Part shown: positions 16,762 to 24,163 of the stretch, piece after piece | Numbering within the stretch: position 1 is the stretch's first letter | Layout: each line of letters begins with the position of its first letter | Source of the DNA: Micromonospora saelicesensis | GTDB lineage: Bacteria; Actinomycetota; Actinomycetes; Mycobacteriales; Micromonosporaceae | Direction of reading: 5' to 3' | Assembly (NCBI RefSeq): GCF_900091575.1 | Contig: NZ_FMCR01000001.1 | Coordinates: 248,001-312,000, forward strand | DNA: 64,000 nt | Position numbers and translations under genes: made by a program | Notes under the pieces: model-generated | What the model was told of the DNA's origin: nothing | The model's input: the letters and a program-made list of their open reading frames with translations, nothing else | Database searches by the model: none

Positions 16762-17748
16762 TCAACGCACCGTCACGGCCTGGAGGCCAACGTTGCCGCA
16801 GTGCGACGTGAAGACCTTCTCGACGGTCCAGTTCAGCAGCAGCCGGGCACCCTTCGGCACTGTGAAGCGGATGGTGAACTGGGCGCTCTGACTGGTGTAC
16901 GGGTCTTCCAGTCGGACGGTGCTGGCGGGCCCGCCGGTGGACAGCCGCGCCTCCAGTCGCCCCCGAGCCATCCAGATGCCACCGTAGAGCTGGACGGTGC
17001 GCGGCTCACCACTGCCGGCGACGGCGAGGCTGAACCCGTTCCCGGTACCGCAGGCGTAGACGCCGTTGGAGCTGCCGTTCGTCGACCGCTCCGGCGTGCC
17101 GTCGGTCCAGCGCACGTACTCCTGGTTGCCGTCCCAACCGACCCGCCGGCCCGGGCCGCCCCCGTCGATGATCTCGCCGGAGCCGGAGCGCTTGCGGTTC
17201 GTCGACCTGCCGCCGCGCTCCCCCCAGTGCACCCAGTCCCGGGCGCCCACGGCGGTGAGGTCGACGATGGCGGGCATCTCGCCCCGGCTCACCGTCAGCG
17301 CCGGTGCACCGGGCTTCGCCGGTGGCGGGGCGGGCGCGCTGGCCGACGGCGTCGGGTCCGGCGAGGGTGGGCGCTGGCGCGGACGCAGACCGGGCGTCGC
17401 CGGCCCCGCCTCGCCGGTGCGCCCGTCGGCGGCCGGGAGACCTGGGGGACGAGCGGGCACGCCCCCCGGACCCGCCTGGTCGTCGTCCGGCACCGAACCG
17501 GACCGGGTGGCGAGGTACGAGATCAACATCACCAGGCAGACGAGTACGGCGGCTCCCTCCACCGCCCAGCGCCGCCGCTGTCGGGCGCGGCGCAACACCC
17601 TGCGGGTCACCCCGGCGGTAATGGCGCGCGGACGGTGCTTCGGCGGCGCGTCGCCTGCCCTCGAACCAGCCCGCGTGCGGTCTTCGTCCGCCACCGACCC
17701 CTCCAACTCCGCCGCCCGGCCGTTTTGGACCGCCGAGGACCACACCAT
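16762..17748 (-). CDS. membrane-anchored protein with extracytoplasmic beta-rich domain
   Basis: The 328-residue protein has an Arg-rich cytosolic N-terminus (VTRRVLRRARQRRRW), one membrane helix at about residues 61-81, then a Pro/Gly/Ala-rich linker (about 85-150). The C-terminal domain (about 150-328: VDLTAVGARDWVHWGERGG, YVRWTDGTPERSTNG, RTVQLYGGIWMARGRLEARL, FTIRFTVPKGARLLLNWTVE) is beta-rich. It resembles ligand-binding sandwich domains seen in secreted actinobacterial proteins, possibly carbohydrate-binding. The topology suggests a wall-facing domain on a flexible stalk. I know no function. Confidence 0.7.
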   Translation of the reverse strand: MVWSSAVQNGRAAELEGSVADEDRTRAGSRAGDAPPKHRPRAITAGVTRRVLRRARQRRRWAVEGAAVLVCLVMLISYLATRSGSVPDDDQAGPGGVPARPPGLPAADGRTGEAGPATPGLRPRQRPPSPDPTPSASAPAPPPAKPGAPALTVSRGEMPAIVDLTAVGARDWVHWGERGGRSTNRKRSGSGEIIDGGGPGRRVGWDGNQEYVRWTDGTPERSTNGSSNGVYACGTGNGFSLAVAGSGEPRTVQLYGGIWMARGRLEARLSTGGPASTVRLEDPYTSQSAQFTIRFTVPKGARLLLNWTVEKVFTSHCGNVGLQAVTVR

Positions 17749-17894
17749 CCACTGTGGGTAGTTTCACGTTTGCCCGGGCGTGGACGACACGCTAGATCCG
17801 GACTGCCGGACGTGTCCAGCCCACAATGGGACGCTGTCGGACAACCCGGCCGCCCCGCACGGGCACTTCGGCAGACCAGGAGCGCCTTCTCGGG

Positions 17895-18488
17895 TCAGCC
17901 GATCCGGAAGCCGAGCAGTTGCGCGACGACCACTGCCTGCTCGACGTCGATCACGGCACCGGCCCGTTCGACGACCGTCGGGTCCAGCGCGGTGAGATCG
18001 CTGCCCCGCAGGTCGGCGCCGCCGAGCCGGACGTTGGTCAGCTGCGCCCCGGAAAGATCGACACCGGTGACCGTAGCACCGGTGAGATTGGCTCTGGTGA
18101 GGTCCACCTCGCGCATGCGCACCCCGGTCAGCCGGACGCCACGCAGGTCGGCACCGGGCAACGCGACGAAGGACCAGTCACCGCCGTCCACCGTCAACGG
18201 GCGCAGATCGCACTCGCTGAAGGTGCTGCCGACCAGCTTGCAGCCGGTGAACTCGGCCTCGAAGAAGTTGCACCGCCGAAAGACGCAACGGGTGAAGGCG
18301 GAGTCGACATGTCGGGAGGCGTTGAACGCCACGTTGCCGAACGTGCACCCGGTGAAGACCGCGCCTCTGCTGACCGCCTCGGTCAGGTCCACCCCGAAGA
18401 ACTCGCAACCCACGAAGTGCCGCTCGGTCAGCTCCTCGCCGTACCAGTCCTCGTTGCGGAAGGTCACGTCCTCGGTCAACTCCGGCAT
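17895..18488 (-). CDS. pentapeptide-repeat protein
   Basis: A 197-residue protein made almost wholly of A(D/N)LxX-type pentapeptides (FVGCEFFGVDL, CVFRRCNFFEAEFTGCKL, ADLRGVRLTGVRM, DLTRANLTGATVTGVDLSGA, ADLRGSDLTALDP). These form a right-handed quadrilateral beta-helix. Family members such as MfpA and Qnr mimic DNA and protect gyrase from quinolones, but many have unknown roles. Here the first half is Phe/Cys-rich and the second half Leu-rich. A TAACCT -10 lies 6 bp before the ATG, pointing to leaderless translation. It is divergent from the serine hydrolase gene. Confidence 0.9.
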   Translation of the reverse strand: MPELTEDVTFRNEDWYGEELTERHFVGCEFFGVDLTEAVSRGAVFTGCTFGNVAFNASRHVDSAFTRCVFRRCNFFEAEFTGCKLVGSTFSECDLRPLTVDGGDWSFVALPGADLRGVRLTGVRMREVDLTRANLTGATVTGVDLSGAQLTNVRLGGADLRGSDLTALDPTVVERAGAVIDVEQAVVVAQLLGFRIG

Positions 18489-18494
18489 CCGGCC

Positions 18495-18577
18495 AGGTTA
18501 GTGGGCGCCGCCGACAGCCGACGGCCGGCGGGCCGGTGCCGGCCCCCTTCCGGTGTCGGTGTACCGGCGAGTACGTT
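18495..18577. promoter_or_regulatory. divergent leaderless -10 pair
   Basis: Minus-strand TAACCT (18500-18495) lies 6 bp before the pentapeptide-repeat ATG. Plus-strand TACGTT (18572-18577) lies 7 bp before the serine hydrolase GTG 18585. The latter supports that GTG over earlier in-frame starts. Confidence 0.55.
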
Positions 18578-18584
18578 CGGCGGC

Positions 18585-19817
18585 GTGAGTGTGGCTCGGA
18601 GCAAGGACCCGGATCAGATCGGTTTCGACAGGGCGCGGCTGGCGCGGATCGACGAGCACTTCGGCCGGTACGTCGACGACGGCCGGCTGGCTGGCTGGCA
18701 GGTGGTGGTCACCCGTCGCGGCGAGGTGGCGCACTCCTCGACGTACGGGCTGCGCGACCGGGAGTCGGGCGCACCGGTCGAGGCCGACACCCTGTGGCGG
18801 ATCTACTCGATGACCAAGCCGGTCACCTCGGTCGCGGCCATGATGCTGTGGGAGGAGGGCCGGTTCGAGCTGACCGACGAGATCAGCCGCTGGCTGCCCG
18901 AGTTCGCCGACCTGCGGGTCTACTCCAAGGGGTCGGCGCTCAAGCCGTACACAGTGCCGGCGGTCGAGCCGATCCGGGTGTGGCACCTGCTCACCCACAC
19001 GGCCGGCCTGACGTACGGCTTCATGCAGACCTCGGTGGTCGACGGGCTCTACCGGGCCGCCGGCTACGACCTGTACCCGCCGGCGGACGTCGACCTGGCT
19101 GGCGCCTGCGCGGCCTTCGGCGAGCTGCCGCTGCTGTTTCAGCCCGGCTCGGCGTGGGGCTACTCCGTCGCCACCGACGTGCTCGGCCGACTTGTCGAGG
19201 TGATCTCCGGGCAGAGCCTCGACGCCTTCTTCGCCGACCGGATCTTCGGCCCACTGGGCATGACCGACACCCGCTGGTGGGTGGAGGGCGAGGAGGCCGA
19301 TCGGCTGGCCGCGCTCTACGTACCGGAACCGCGCGGCGGCCGGGCCGTCCGCTACGACAGCCTGGGGTCGCTCGCGTTCAGCAAGCCGGCGCTGCTCTCC
19401 GGCGGTGGCGGCCTGATCTCCAGCGCCGCCGACTACCACCGATTCACGCAGTTGCTGCTGCGCGGCGGCGAGCTGGACGGCGTCCGGCTACTCGGGCCGC
19501 GCACGGTGCGGTTCATGACCCGCAACCACCTGCCCGGCGGTCAGGATCTGGGCACCCTGTCCACCGGCGGCTTCGCCGAGACCACCCTGGACGGGATCGG
19601 TTTCGGCCTCGGCTTCGCGGTGGTCGACGACCCGGTCCCCAGCCGGGTGCCGAGCAGCGTCGGCGAGTACTACTGGGGCGGGGTGGCCAGCACCGCGTTC
19701 TGGGTCGACCCGGCCGAGGAGATCACCGCGCTGCTGTTCACGCAGCTGATGCCGTCGAGCACCTACCCGCTCCGCTCCCAGCTGCGCCAGCTCGTCTACG
19801 CCGCCCTGATCGACTGA
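18585..19817 (+). CDS. serine hydrolase of the beta-lactamase/esterase (class C) family
   Basis: A 410-residue protein from GTG 18585 (VSVARSKDPDQIGFDRARLA). The catalytic Ser and Lys are in IYSMTKPVTSVAAM (SxxK), the Tyr in WGYSVATDVLGRLVE (Y-S-V), and the C-terminal region has YYWGGVASTAFWVDP in place of a KTG/HTG motif. No signal peptide is visible, which fits cytosolic EstB-type esterases and D-aminopeptidase-like enzymes better than a true exported beta-lactamase. The substrate is unknown. Confidence 0.9.
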   Translation: MSVARSKDPDQIGFDRARLARIDEHFGRYVDDGRLAGWQVVVTRRGEVAHSSTYGLRDRESGAPVEADTLWRIYSMTKPVTSVAAMMLWEEGRFELTDEISRWLPEFADLRVYSKGSALKPYTVPAVEPIRVWHLLTHTAGLTYGFMQTSVVDGLYRAAGYDLYPPADVDLAGACAAFGELPLLFQPGSAWGYSVATDVLGRLVEVISGQSLDAFFADRIFGPLGMTDTRWWVEGEEADRLAALYVPEPRGGRAVRYDSLGSLAFSKPALLSGGGGLISSAADYHRFTQLLLRGGELDGVRLLGPRTVRFMTRNHLPGGQDLGTLSTGGFAETTLDGIGFGLGFAVVDDPVPSRVPSSVGEYYWGGVASTAFWVDPAEEITALLFTQLMPSSTYPLRSQLRQLVYAALID

Positions 19818-19857
19818 CGGGATCGTCGTTCCACCAACCGGGAGCTGGCCCAGTCCC

Positions 19858-19863
19858 TAACCT
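19858..19863 (+). promoter_or_regulatory. leaderless -10 element
   Basis: TAACCT lies 6 bp before GTG 19870, in the 52-bp gap after the serine hydrolase, so the reductase gene probably has its own promoter. Confidence 0.5.
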
Positions 19864-19869
19864 GAGCTG

Positions 19870-20511
19870 GTGAGCACCATCGTCGTGTTTGGCGCGGGCG
19901 GCACCGCCGGTTCGCGGGTCGTTTCCGAGGCGGTCGACCGGGGGCACCGGGTGATCGCCGCCGTTCGCCGCCCGGAGGCCACCTCGTATCTGCCGGCCGG
20001 GGTGCGGACGGTCACCGGCGACGCGACCAGCGAGCGGAGTGTCCGGGAGTTGGCGCCGGACGCCGACGCGCTGGTCGTGGCGATCGGCGGCGGCGAGCGT
20101 GAGCTGTGGCGGAACGCGGCGGAGAACCTGGTGACCACGCTGCGCGGGATGCCGGCCGCACCGCGGATCATCCACCTGGGCGGCGGGTCCACCCTGCTCA
20201 CCCCGGGCGGCACCCGCATTCTCGACGAACCGGACTTCCCGGCGGAGTACCGGGAATCGGCGCTGGGCCAGGCGGACGCGCTGGACTACTACCGCACCGC
20301 GGCCGACGGGGTGAGCTGGACGTATGTCTCGCCACCCCCGCTGGAGTTCCATCCCGGCGCTCGCACCGGGCACTACCGCACCGGCACCGACCAGCCGGTC
20401 ACCGATGCTCAGGGCCGCTCGGTGCTCACCTATGAGGACCTGGCGGTGGCGATCGTCGACGAAATCGAGCAGCCGCGACACCCGAACGCCCGTTTCACCG
20501 CCGCGTACTGA
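19870..20511 (+). CDS. NmrA/atypical SDR-type NAD(P)-binding protein
   Basis: A 213-residue Rossmann-fold protein. The N-terminal dinucleotide motif is VVFGAGGTAGSRVV (GxxGxxG), followed by the NADP-preferring AAVRRPE loop, and the C-terminus has VLTYEDLAVAIVDEIEQPRH. This is the atypical SDR layout of NmrA-like or flavin-reductase-like (BLVRB) proteins, which lack the YxxxK pair. It may be a small NADPH-dependent reductase or redox sensor. GTG 19870 is supported by the -10 element directly upstream. Confidence 0.88.
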   Translation: MSTIVVFGAGGTAGSRVVSEAVDRGHRVIAAVRRPEATSYLPAGVRTVTGDATSERSVRELAPDADALVVAIGGGERELWRNAAENLVTTLRGMPAAPRIIHLGGGSTLLTPGGTRILDEPDFPAEYRESALGQADALDYYRTAADGVSWTYVSPPPLEFHPGARTGHYRTGTDQPVTDAQGRSVLTYEDLAVAIVDEIEQPRHPNARFTAAY

Positions 20512-20534
20512 CCCGGCTGCGGGGCCAGCCGCGG

Positions 20535-20999
20535 TCAGTCGGCGAGGCGGGCCGGGAAGCCACCGGTGGCGATCGGACCCCAGGTGTCGATGGTGACCCG
20601 GATCAGTGACTTGCCCTGACGCACCATCGCCGCCCGGTAGTCGTCCCAGTCCGGGTGCTCGCCCGAGATGCTGCGGAAGTATTCGACCAACGGCTCCAGT
20701 GCCTCGGGCAGGTCGAGCACCTCGGCGGTGCCGTCGATCTGCACCCAGGGGCCGTTCCAGTCGTCGCTGAGCACGCAGGCCGAGACCCGGGGGTCGCGGC
20801 GGACGTTGCTCACCTTGGCCCGTTCCGGGTAGGTGGAGACGACCAGCCGCCCCTGCCCGTCGACCCCGGCGGAGACCGGGGAGGACTGCGGTCGCCCGTC
20901 GGCGCGGGTGGTCATCAGCACGACGCGGTGTCGCGGCCGGAGGAAGTCGAGCAGGCCGTCCCGGTCGACCCGGGTGTTCCTTGCGATGCTGCGTGCCAT
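20535..20999 (-). CDS. PPOX-class F420-dependent oxidoreductase
   Basis: The 154-residue protein has the split-barrel flavin-binding fold of the pyridoxamine-phosphate-oxidase superfamily (DFLRPRHRVVLMTTRADGRP, SPVSAGVDGQGRLVVSTYPERAKVSNVRRDPRVSACV, WVQIDGTAEVLDLPEAL). These features mark the actinobacterial F420-binding group. Such enzymes reduce varied substrates, including biliverdin and fatty-acid analogues. ATG 20999 gives the usual N-terminus. It converges on the SDR-like gene. Confidence 0.9.
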   Translation of the reverse strand: MARSIARNTRVDRDGLLDFLRPRHRVVLMTTRADGRPQSSPVSAGVDGQGRLVVSTYPERAKVSNVRRDPRVSACVLSDDWNGPWVQIDGTAEVLDLPEALEPLVEYFRSISGEHPDWDDYRAAMVRQGKSLIRVTIDTWGPIATGGFPARLAD

Positions 21000-21041
21000 T
21001 CCCCGTTCCTACCAGGGTGCGGGCGCAGCGGCGGCGGCGGG

Positions 21042-21686
21042 TCAGCGGGGTCGGGCCGCAGCGCGGTGCACCGCCTGGGTGGGCACCCGGGGACGGCCGG
21101 ACGGGCGCCAAGCCCGACCGTTGGCGTAGATCACCCGAAAACCGAGGTACGACGCGAGCGGCGCCCAGTGGGCGGAGCCCATCCGCAGCTCGGCCGCATT
21201 GTGTCGCTGGCCGTTGGCGAGCACGTCGAGGAGCACGGTTTCGAAGGCCGCCGATTCGACCCAGTCGACTTCCCGGGTGAAACCGCAGATCAGAGCGGCT
21301 CCGGTGACCTCCAGGAACTCGCGGAGCACCGCGTCCGAGGCGCGCAGCACCGAGCAGCTGCCGAAATAGAGTCGCCGCCCCTCCGCGCGGCCGGCCATCA
21401 ACTCGGCCACCTCGTTCAACTCCACCGACTGCCAGTCGGTGAGGCAGAGCCGGCTCGGCTCACCGTGCATGGCGAAGAAGCCGACCCGGTGGTCGGCGTA
21501 CTGCTTGAGCAGCCAACGGTCCAGGAAGTAGAACAGCTCGTCGCGGGTGGCCGCGTCCTTGTGGATGAAGCGGATCTTGCCCAGCCGCTCCAGCAGCTCC
21601 AGCGTGGGCAGGACCGAGCCCCGCTCGTTGAGGTCACGGTGCCACTGACCCTCGACACAGAAGACGCCACCGCGTGCCACGCGCAC
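21042..21686 (-). CDS. DUF6642-like protein with possible caspase-like His/Cys dyad
   Basis: A 212-214-residue cytosolic protein that I associate, from memory, with an uncharacterised actinobacterial family (DUF6642). It has HKDAATRDELFYFLDRWLLK, then VGFFAMHGEPSRLCL, then RRLYFGSCSVLRASDAVLRE. A hydrophobic strand ending in His-Gly, followed about 40 residues later by a strand ending in Gly-Ser-Cys, is the arrangement of caspase-fold (clan CD, including CHAT) peptidases. Catalysis is inference only. GTG 21680 has GGAG 6 nt upstream and may be the real start. There is no obvious partner gene nearby. Confidence 0.65.
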   Translation of the reverse strand: MRVARGGVFCVEGQWHRDLNERGSVLPTLELLERLGKIRFIHKDAATRDELFYFLDRWLLKQYADHRVGFFAMHGEPSRLCLTDWQSVELNEVAELMAGRAEGRRLYFGSCSVLRASDAVLREFLEVTGAALICGFTREVDWVESAAFETVLLDVLANGQRHNAAELRMGSAHWAPLASYLGFRVIYANGRAWRPSGRPRVPTQAVHRAAARPR

Positions 21687-21985
21687 CTCCGCCAGTCCGC
21701 CGCCCCGCAGCTGACGTTACCGGCCGCCATCGCCCCGGGAACATCACCCTCCGTGTGACAGATTGCGACGTTCGGTGCCCTTGGCCGCAGGAGGGGTGAT
21801 CGGTCGGAAATGGCTGTTTCGCAAATCAGCCGAATTCCCAGCCAATACCCAGGGACAGCAGATTGTGAGCACGATTCTCGTTAACCACCTCCAACGGCAC
21901 TGATCGGTGCGAGGGTGGAAATCACGGGACTTCTCGGTCGATGTCCTGGTGCCACCCCATTCGCTCTCCTATCGGGAGGACTTCT
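21687..21985. other. intergenic region upstream of the M15 peptidase
   Basis: This 299-bp gap separates two divergent genes. It contains a small hairpin-prone stretch (GGCTG...CAGCC, about 21813-21833) and the ribosome binding site GGGAGGA at 21974-21980. I looked for a cyclic-di-AMP (ydaO) riboswitch, common before cell-wall hydrolases in actinomycetes, and did not find its conserved blocks. Confidence 0.5.
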
Positions 21986-22765
21986 GTGCGCGTAAACACC
22001 TTGAAGCGGGTCGCCGTCGCATTCGCCCTGGCACTGCCCGGGGCCGCAATCGCCACGGTGATCGCCGCACCGGCGGCGCACGCGGACGGCTGTTACACCT
22101 GGAACCGCACCCTGAGCCAGGGGCGCTCCGGCGACGACGTCCGCCAGTTGCAGATCCGGGTCGCCGGGTGGGCCGGTTACCGGGACATCGTGGAGAACGA
22201 CGGCCGCTACGGGCCGAAGACCGCCGCCGCGGTCAAGCGGTTCCAGCAGGCGTACGGGCTGCGCGCCGACGGCATCGCCGGCCCGCAGACCTTCGCCAAG
22301 CTGTACCAACTCCAGGACAACGACTGCACGCCCGCACACTTCAGCTACGGCGAGCTGGACAACGGCTGCGGCGGAAGCGGGTGGAGCGGCGGCCCGTTGT
22401 CGGCGAACCAGACCAAGCAGAACGCGTTGCGCACCATGTGGAAGCTGGAGGCGCTGCGCAAGGGCCTCGGTGACAAGCCGCTCTACGTGTCGAGTGGGTT
22501 CCGCAGTCGCGCCTGCAACAACCAGGTCGGCGGCGCGTCCGACAGCCAACACCTGTACGGCAACGCGGCCGACGTGACCTCACGGACGTCCTCGCTGTGC
22601 CAGGTCGCCCGCGGCGCCCGTAACAACGGCTTCAGTGGGATCTACGGGCCGGGCTACCCCGACCACGACGACCACGTGCACGTCGACTCGCGTCGGGAAA
22701 ACAACAGCGACAGCAGCTCGAACACGACGAGCTGGTCCGCCCCGGACTGCGGGGTCGGCAACTGA
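21986..22765 (+). CDS. secreted peptidoglycan-binding M15 D,D-peptidase
   Basis: A 259-residue exported protein. After the signal peptide (VRVNTLKRVAVAFALALPGA, cleavage near AHADG) comes a PG-binding-1 domain (about 35-105: LSQGRSGDDVRQLQIRVAGW, GRYGPKTAAAVKRFQQAYGL). The peptidase M15A domain (about 115-245) has zinc ligands in SDSQHLYGNAADV (H and D) and DHDDHVHVD. It should cut D-Ala-containing peptide stems as in the zinc D-Ala-D-Ala carboxypeptidase of Streptomyces albus. GTG 21986 is preferred because GGGAGGA lies 5 nt before it. Confidence 0.93.
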   Translation: MRVNTLKRVAVAFALALPGAAIATVIAAPAAHADGCYTWNRTLSQGRSGDDVRQLQIRVAGWAGYRDIVENDGRYGPKTAAAVKRFQQAYGLRADGIAGPQTFAKLYQLQDNDCTPAHFSYGELDNGCGGSGWSGGPLSANQTKQNALRTMWKLEALRKGLGDKPLYVSSGFRSRACNNQVGGASDSQHLYGNAADVTSRTSSLCQVARGARNNGFSGIYGPGYPDHDDHVHVDSRRENNSDSSSNTTSWSAPDCGVGN

Positions 22766-22781
22766 GCCAACCCGCTCAGAG

Positions 22782-22830
22782 CGACGTCGGCCCGACGCGG
22801 AGGGGGAATCTTCGCGCCGGGCCGACGTCG
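22782..22830. terminator. hairpin terminator between convergent genes
   Basis: A perfect 13-bp stem (CGACGTCGGCCCG and its complement) encloses a 23-nt loop between the M15 peptidase stop and the stop of the second CRND-motif gene. Confidence 0.75.
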
Positions 22831-22867
22831 TGTCGCCCCGGGTCGGATGGGCGGAGGGGTAGCGCGC

Positions 22868-23278
22868 TCAGCTCGCCCGGGGCCAGCGCGGCGCGGTGAC
22901 GGGGGGAGTCACCGGCCGGCCAGCAGCGGTGGGCCGTACCCCCTGGGGGACGACCCGCGCGGCCTGTTGCCGCGACGGCCCGGTCGCCGTGAACGGGAAC
23001 GGCACGTGCACAAACGGATTGCCATGCCGGATCAACGCCTCGATCTGCCGCTCGTTGAGCCCGTGTGCCTCCAACACCCGACGCCCCCAGCGGTGCAGTC
23101 GGCACGGGTAGGAGGCGCCGTCGTTGCGGCACAGCGGCCCGGTGGGCCACTCCTCGGCGGTGTGCACGACCACCGCCCGGACCGCGAGCCGGACATCCTC
23201 CGGGGTCAGTGGTGCCGGCATCGGCACCTCACCCAGTACCTGATCGATGGGATCCGTCGACTGCTCACCAACTCGCAC
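22868..23278 (-). CDS. small CRND/PCRLHRWG-motif protein, copy 2
   Basis: A 136-residue protein from GTG 23278, preceded by GGGAGG at a spacing of 6. The core (LAVRAVVVHTAEEW, then CRNDGASYPCRLHRWG, then a helix ending IEALIRHGNP) matches the 16314-16643 protein. The present copy adds a basic Pro-rich tail of about 40 residues. The family is unknown to me; the shared Cys-x13-Cys spacing hints at a metal site or disulfide. The copies lie about 6.5 kb apart in different contexts. Confidence 0.7.
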   Translation of the reverse strand: MRVGEQSTDPIDQVLGEVPMPAPLTPEDVRLAVRAVVVHTAEEWPTGPLCRNDGASYPCRLHRWGRRVLEAHGLNERQIEALIRHGNPFVHVPFPFTATGPSRQQAARVVPQGVRPTAAGRPVTPPVTAPRWPRAS

Positions 23279-23422
23279 GGCAGGCCTCCCGCAGTTCGGC
23301 AGCGGTACGGCGGACCTACCGCACCGACATCCTCGGCCATGGGTACGGCGGACACCGGACGAAAGTTCAATTCCGGTACGCGGTAAGCAGATCCTCCGCC
23401 GACAAGCCGGCGCGACCGACGG

Positions 23423-24163
23423 TCAGACGAGGCCGGCGTCGTGCACGAGCAGCGCCACCTGGACCCGGTTGTTCAGCTCCAGTCGGGTCAGCAGCCGGGA
23501 GACGTACGCCTTCACCGTCGCCACGCTCATGAACAACTCCCCCGCGATCTCCGCGTTGGTGTGGCCCCGCCCCAACGCGACAGCCACCTGCCGCTCCCGC
23601 TCGCTGAGCCCGGTGAGCAGCCGCAGCGCCCGTTCGCGGCGCGGGTCCGGGCCGACCGGGCCGGGGGCGGCGGCGGTCACGTGGGCGATCAACGTCCGGG
23701 TCACCGTCGGCGAGAGCGTCGCCTCGCCCGCCGCGACCCGGCGTACGGCGCGCACGATCTCCGCCGGTGGGGTGTCCTTGAGCAGGAAACCGGCTGCCCC
23801 GGCGCGGAGCGCCCGCAGCACCTGTTCGTCGGCGTCGAAGGTGGTCAGCACCAGCACCTCCGGCGGGTGCGGTTGGGCACGCAGCGCCTCGGTGGCGGTC
23901 AGCCCGTCGACCCGGGGCATCCGGATGTCCATCAGCACCACGTCCGGGGCGTACGCGGCGACGGCCGCCGGCACCTCGCCACCGTCGGCCGCCTCGCCGA
24001 CCACGGCCAGGTCCGGCAGACCGCCGAGGATCATCGAGAGCCCGGCCCGGACCAACGCGTCGTCGTCCACGATCAGCACGCGTACCGGCGGCGCGGCCGC
24101 GTCGGCCGGCCCGGTCGCGTCCGGCGGTCCGGCTGAGCCGGCAGGGCTGGTCACGCCGGCCAC
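23423..24163 (-). CDS. NarL/LuxR-family response regulator
   Basis: The 246-residue regulator has a Gly/Ala/Pro-rich N-terminal extension of about 25 residues, then a receiver domain (VRVLIVDDDALVRAGLSMIL, phospho-acceptor Asp in PDVVLMDIRMPR, Lys in GFLLKDTPP). It ends in a LuxR HTH (LTGLSERERQVAVALGRGHTNAEIAGELFMS). GTG 24163 overlaps the end of the sensor kinase gene by 13 bp, so the two are translationally coupled. The pair faces an ABC exporter operon that it probably controls. Confidence 0.93.
   Translation of the reverse strand: MAGVTSPAGSAGPPDATGPADAAAPPVRVLIVDDDALVRAGLSMILGGLPDLAVVGEAADGGEVPAAVAAYAPDVVLMDIRMPRVDGLTATEALRAQPHPPEVLVLTTFDADEQVLRALRAGAAGFLLKDTPPAEIVRAVRRVAAGEATLSPTVTRTLIAHVTAAAPGPVGPDPRRERALRLLTGLSERERQVAVALGRGHTNAEIAGELFMSVATVKAYVSRLLTRLELNNRVQVALLVHDAGLV

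Noticed and set aside
20509-20540. Hairpin between the SDR-like and F420-type genes
   Set aside because: Stem is interrupted (TGACC-GGCTG against CAGCC-GGTCA with bulges) and too weak to call a terminator.
21736-21985. Possible cyclic-di-AMP (ydaO) riboswitch before the M15 peptidase
   Set aside because: The conserved blocks of the aptamer are not present; only a small unrelated hairpin is seen.
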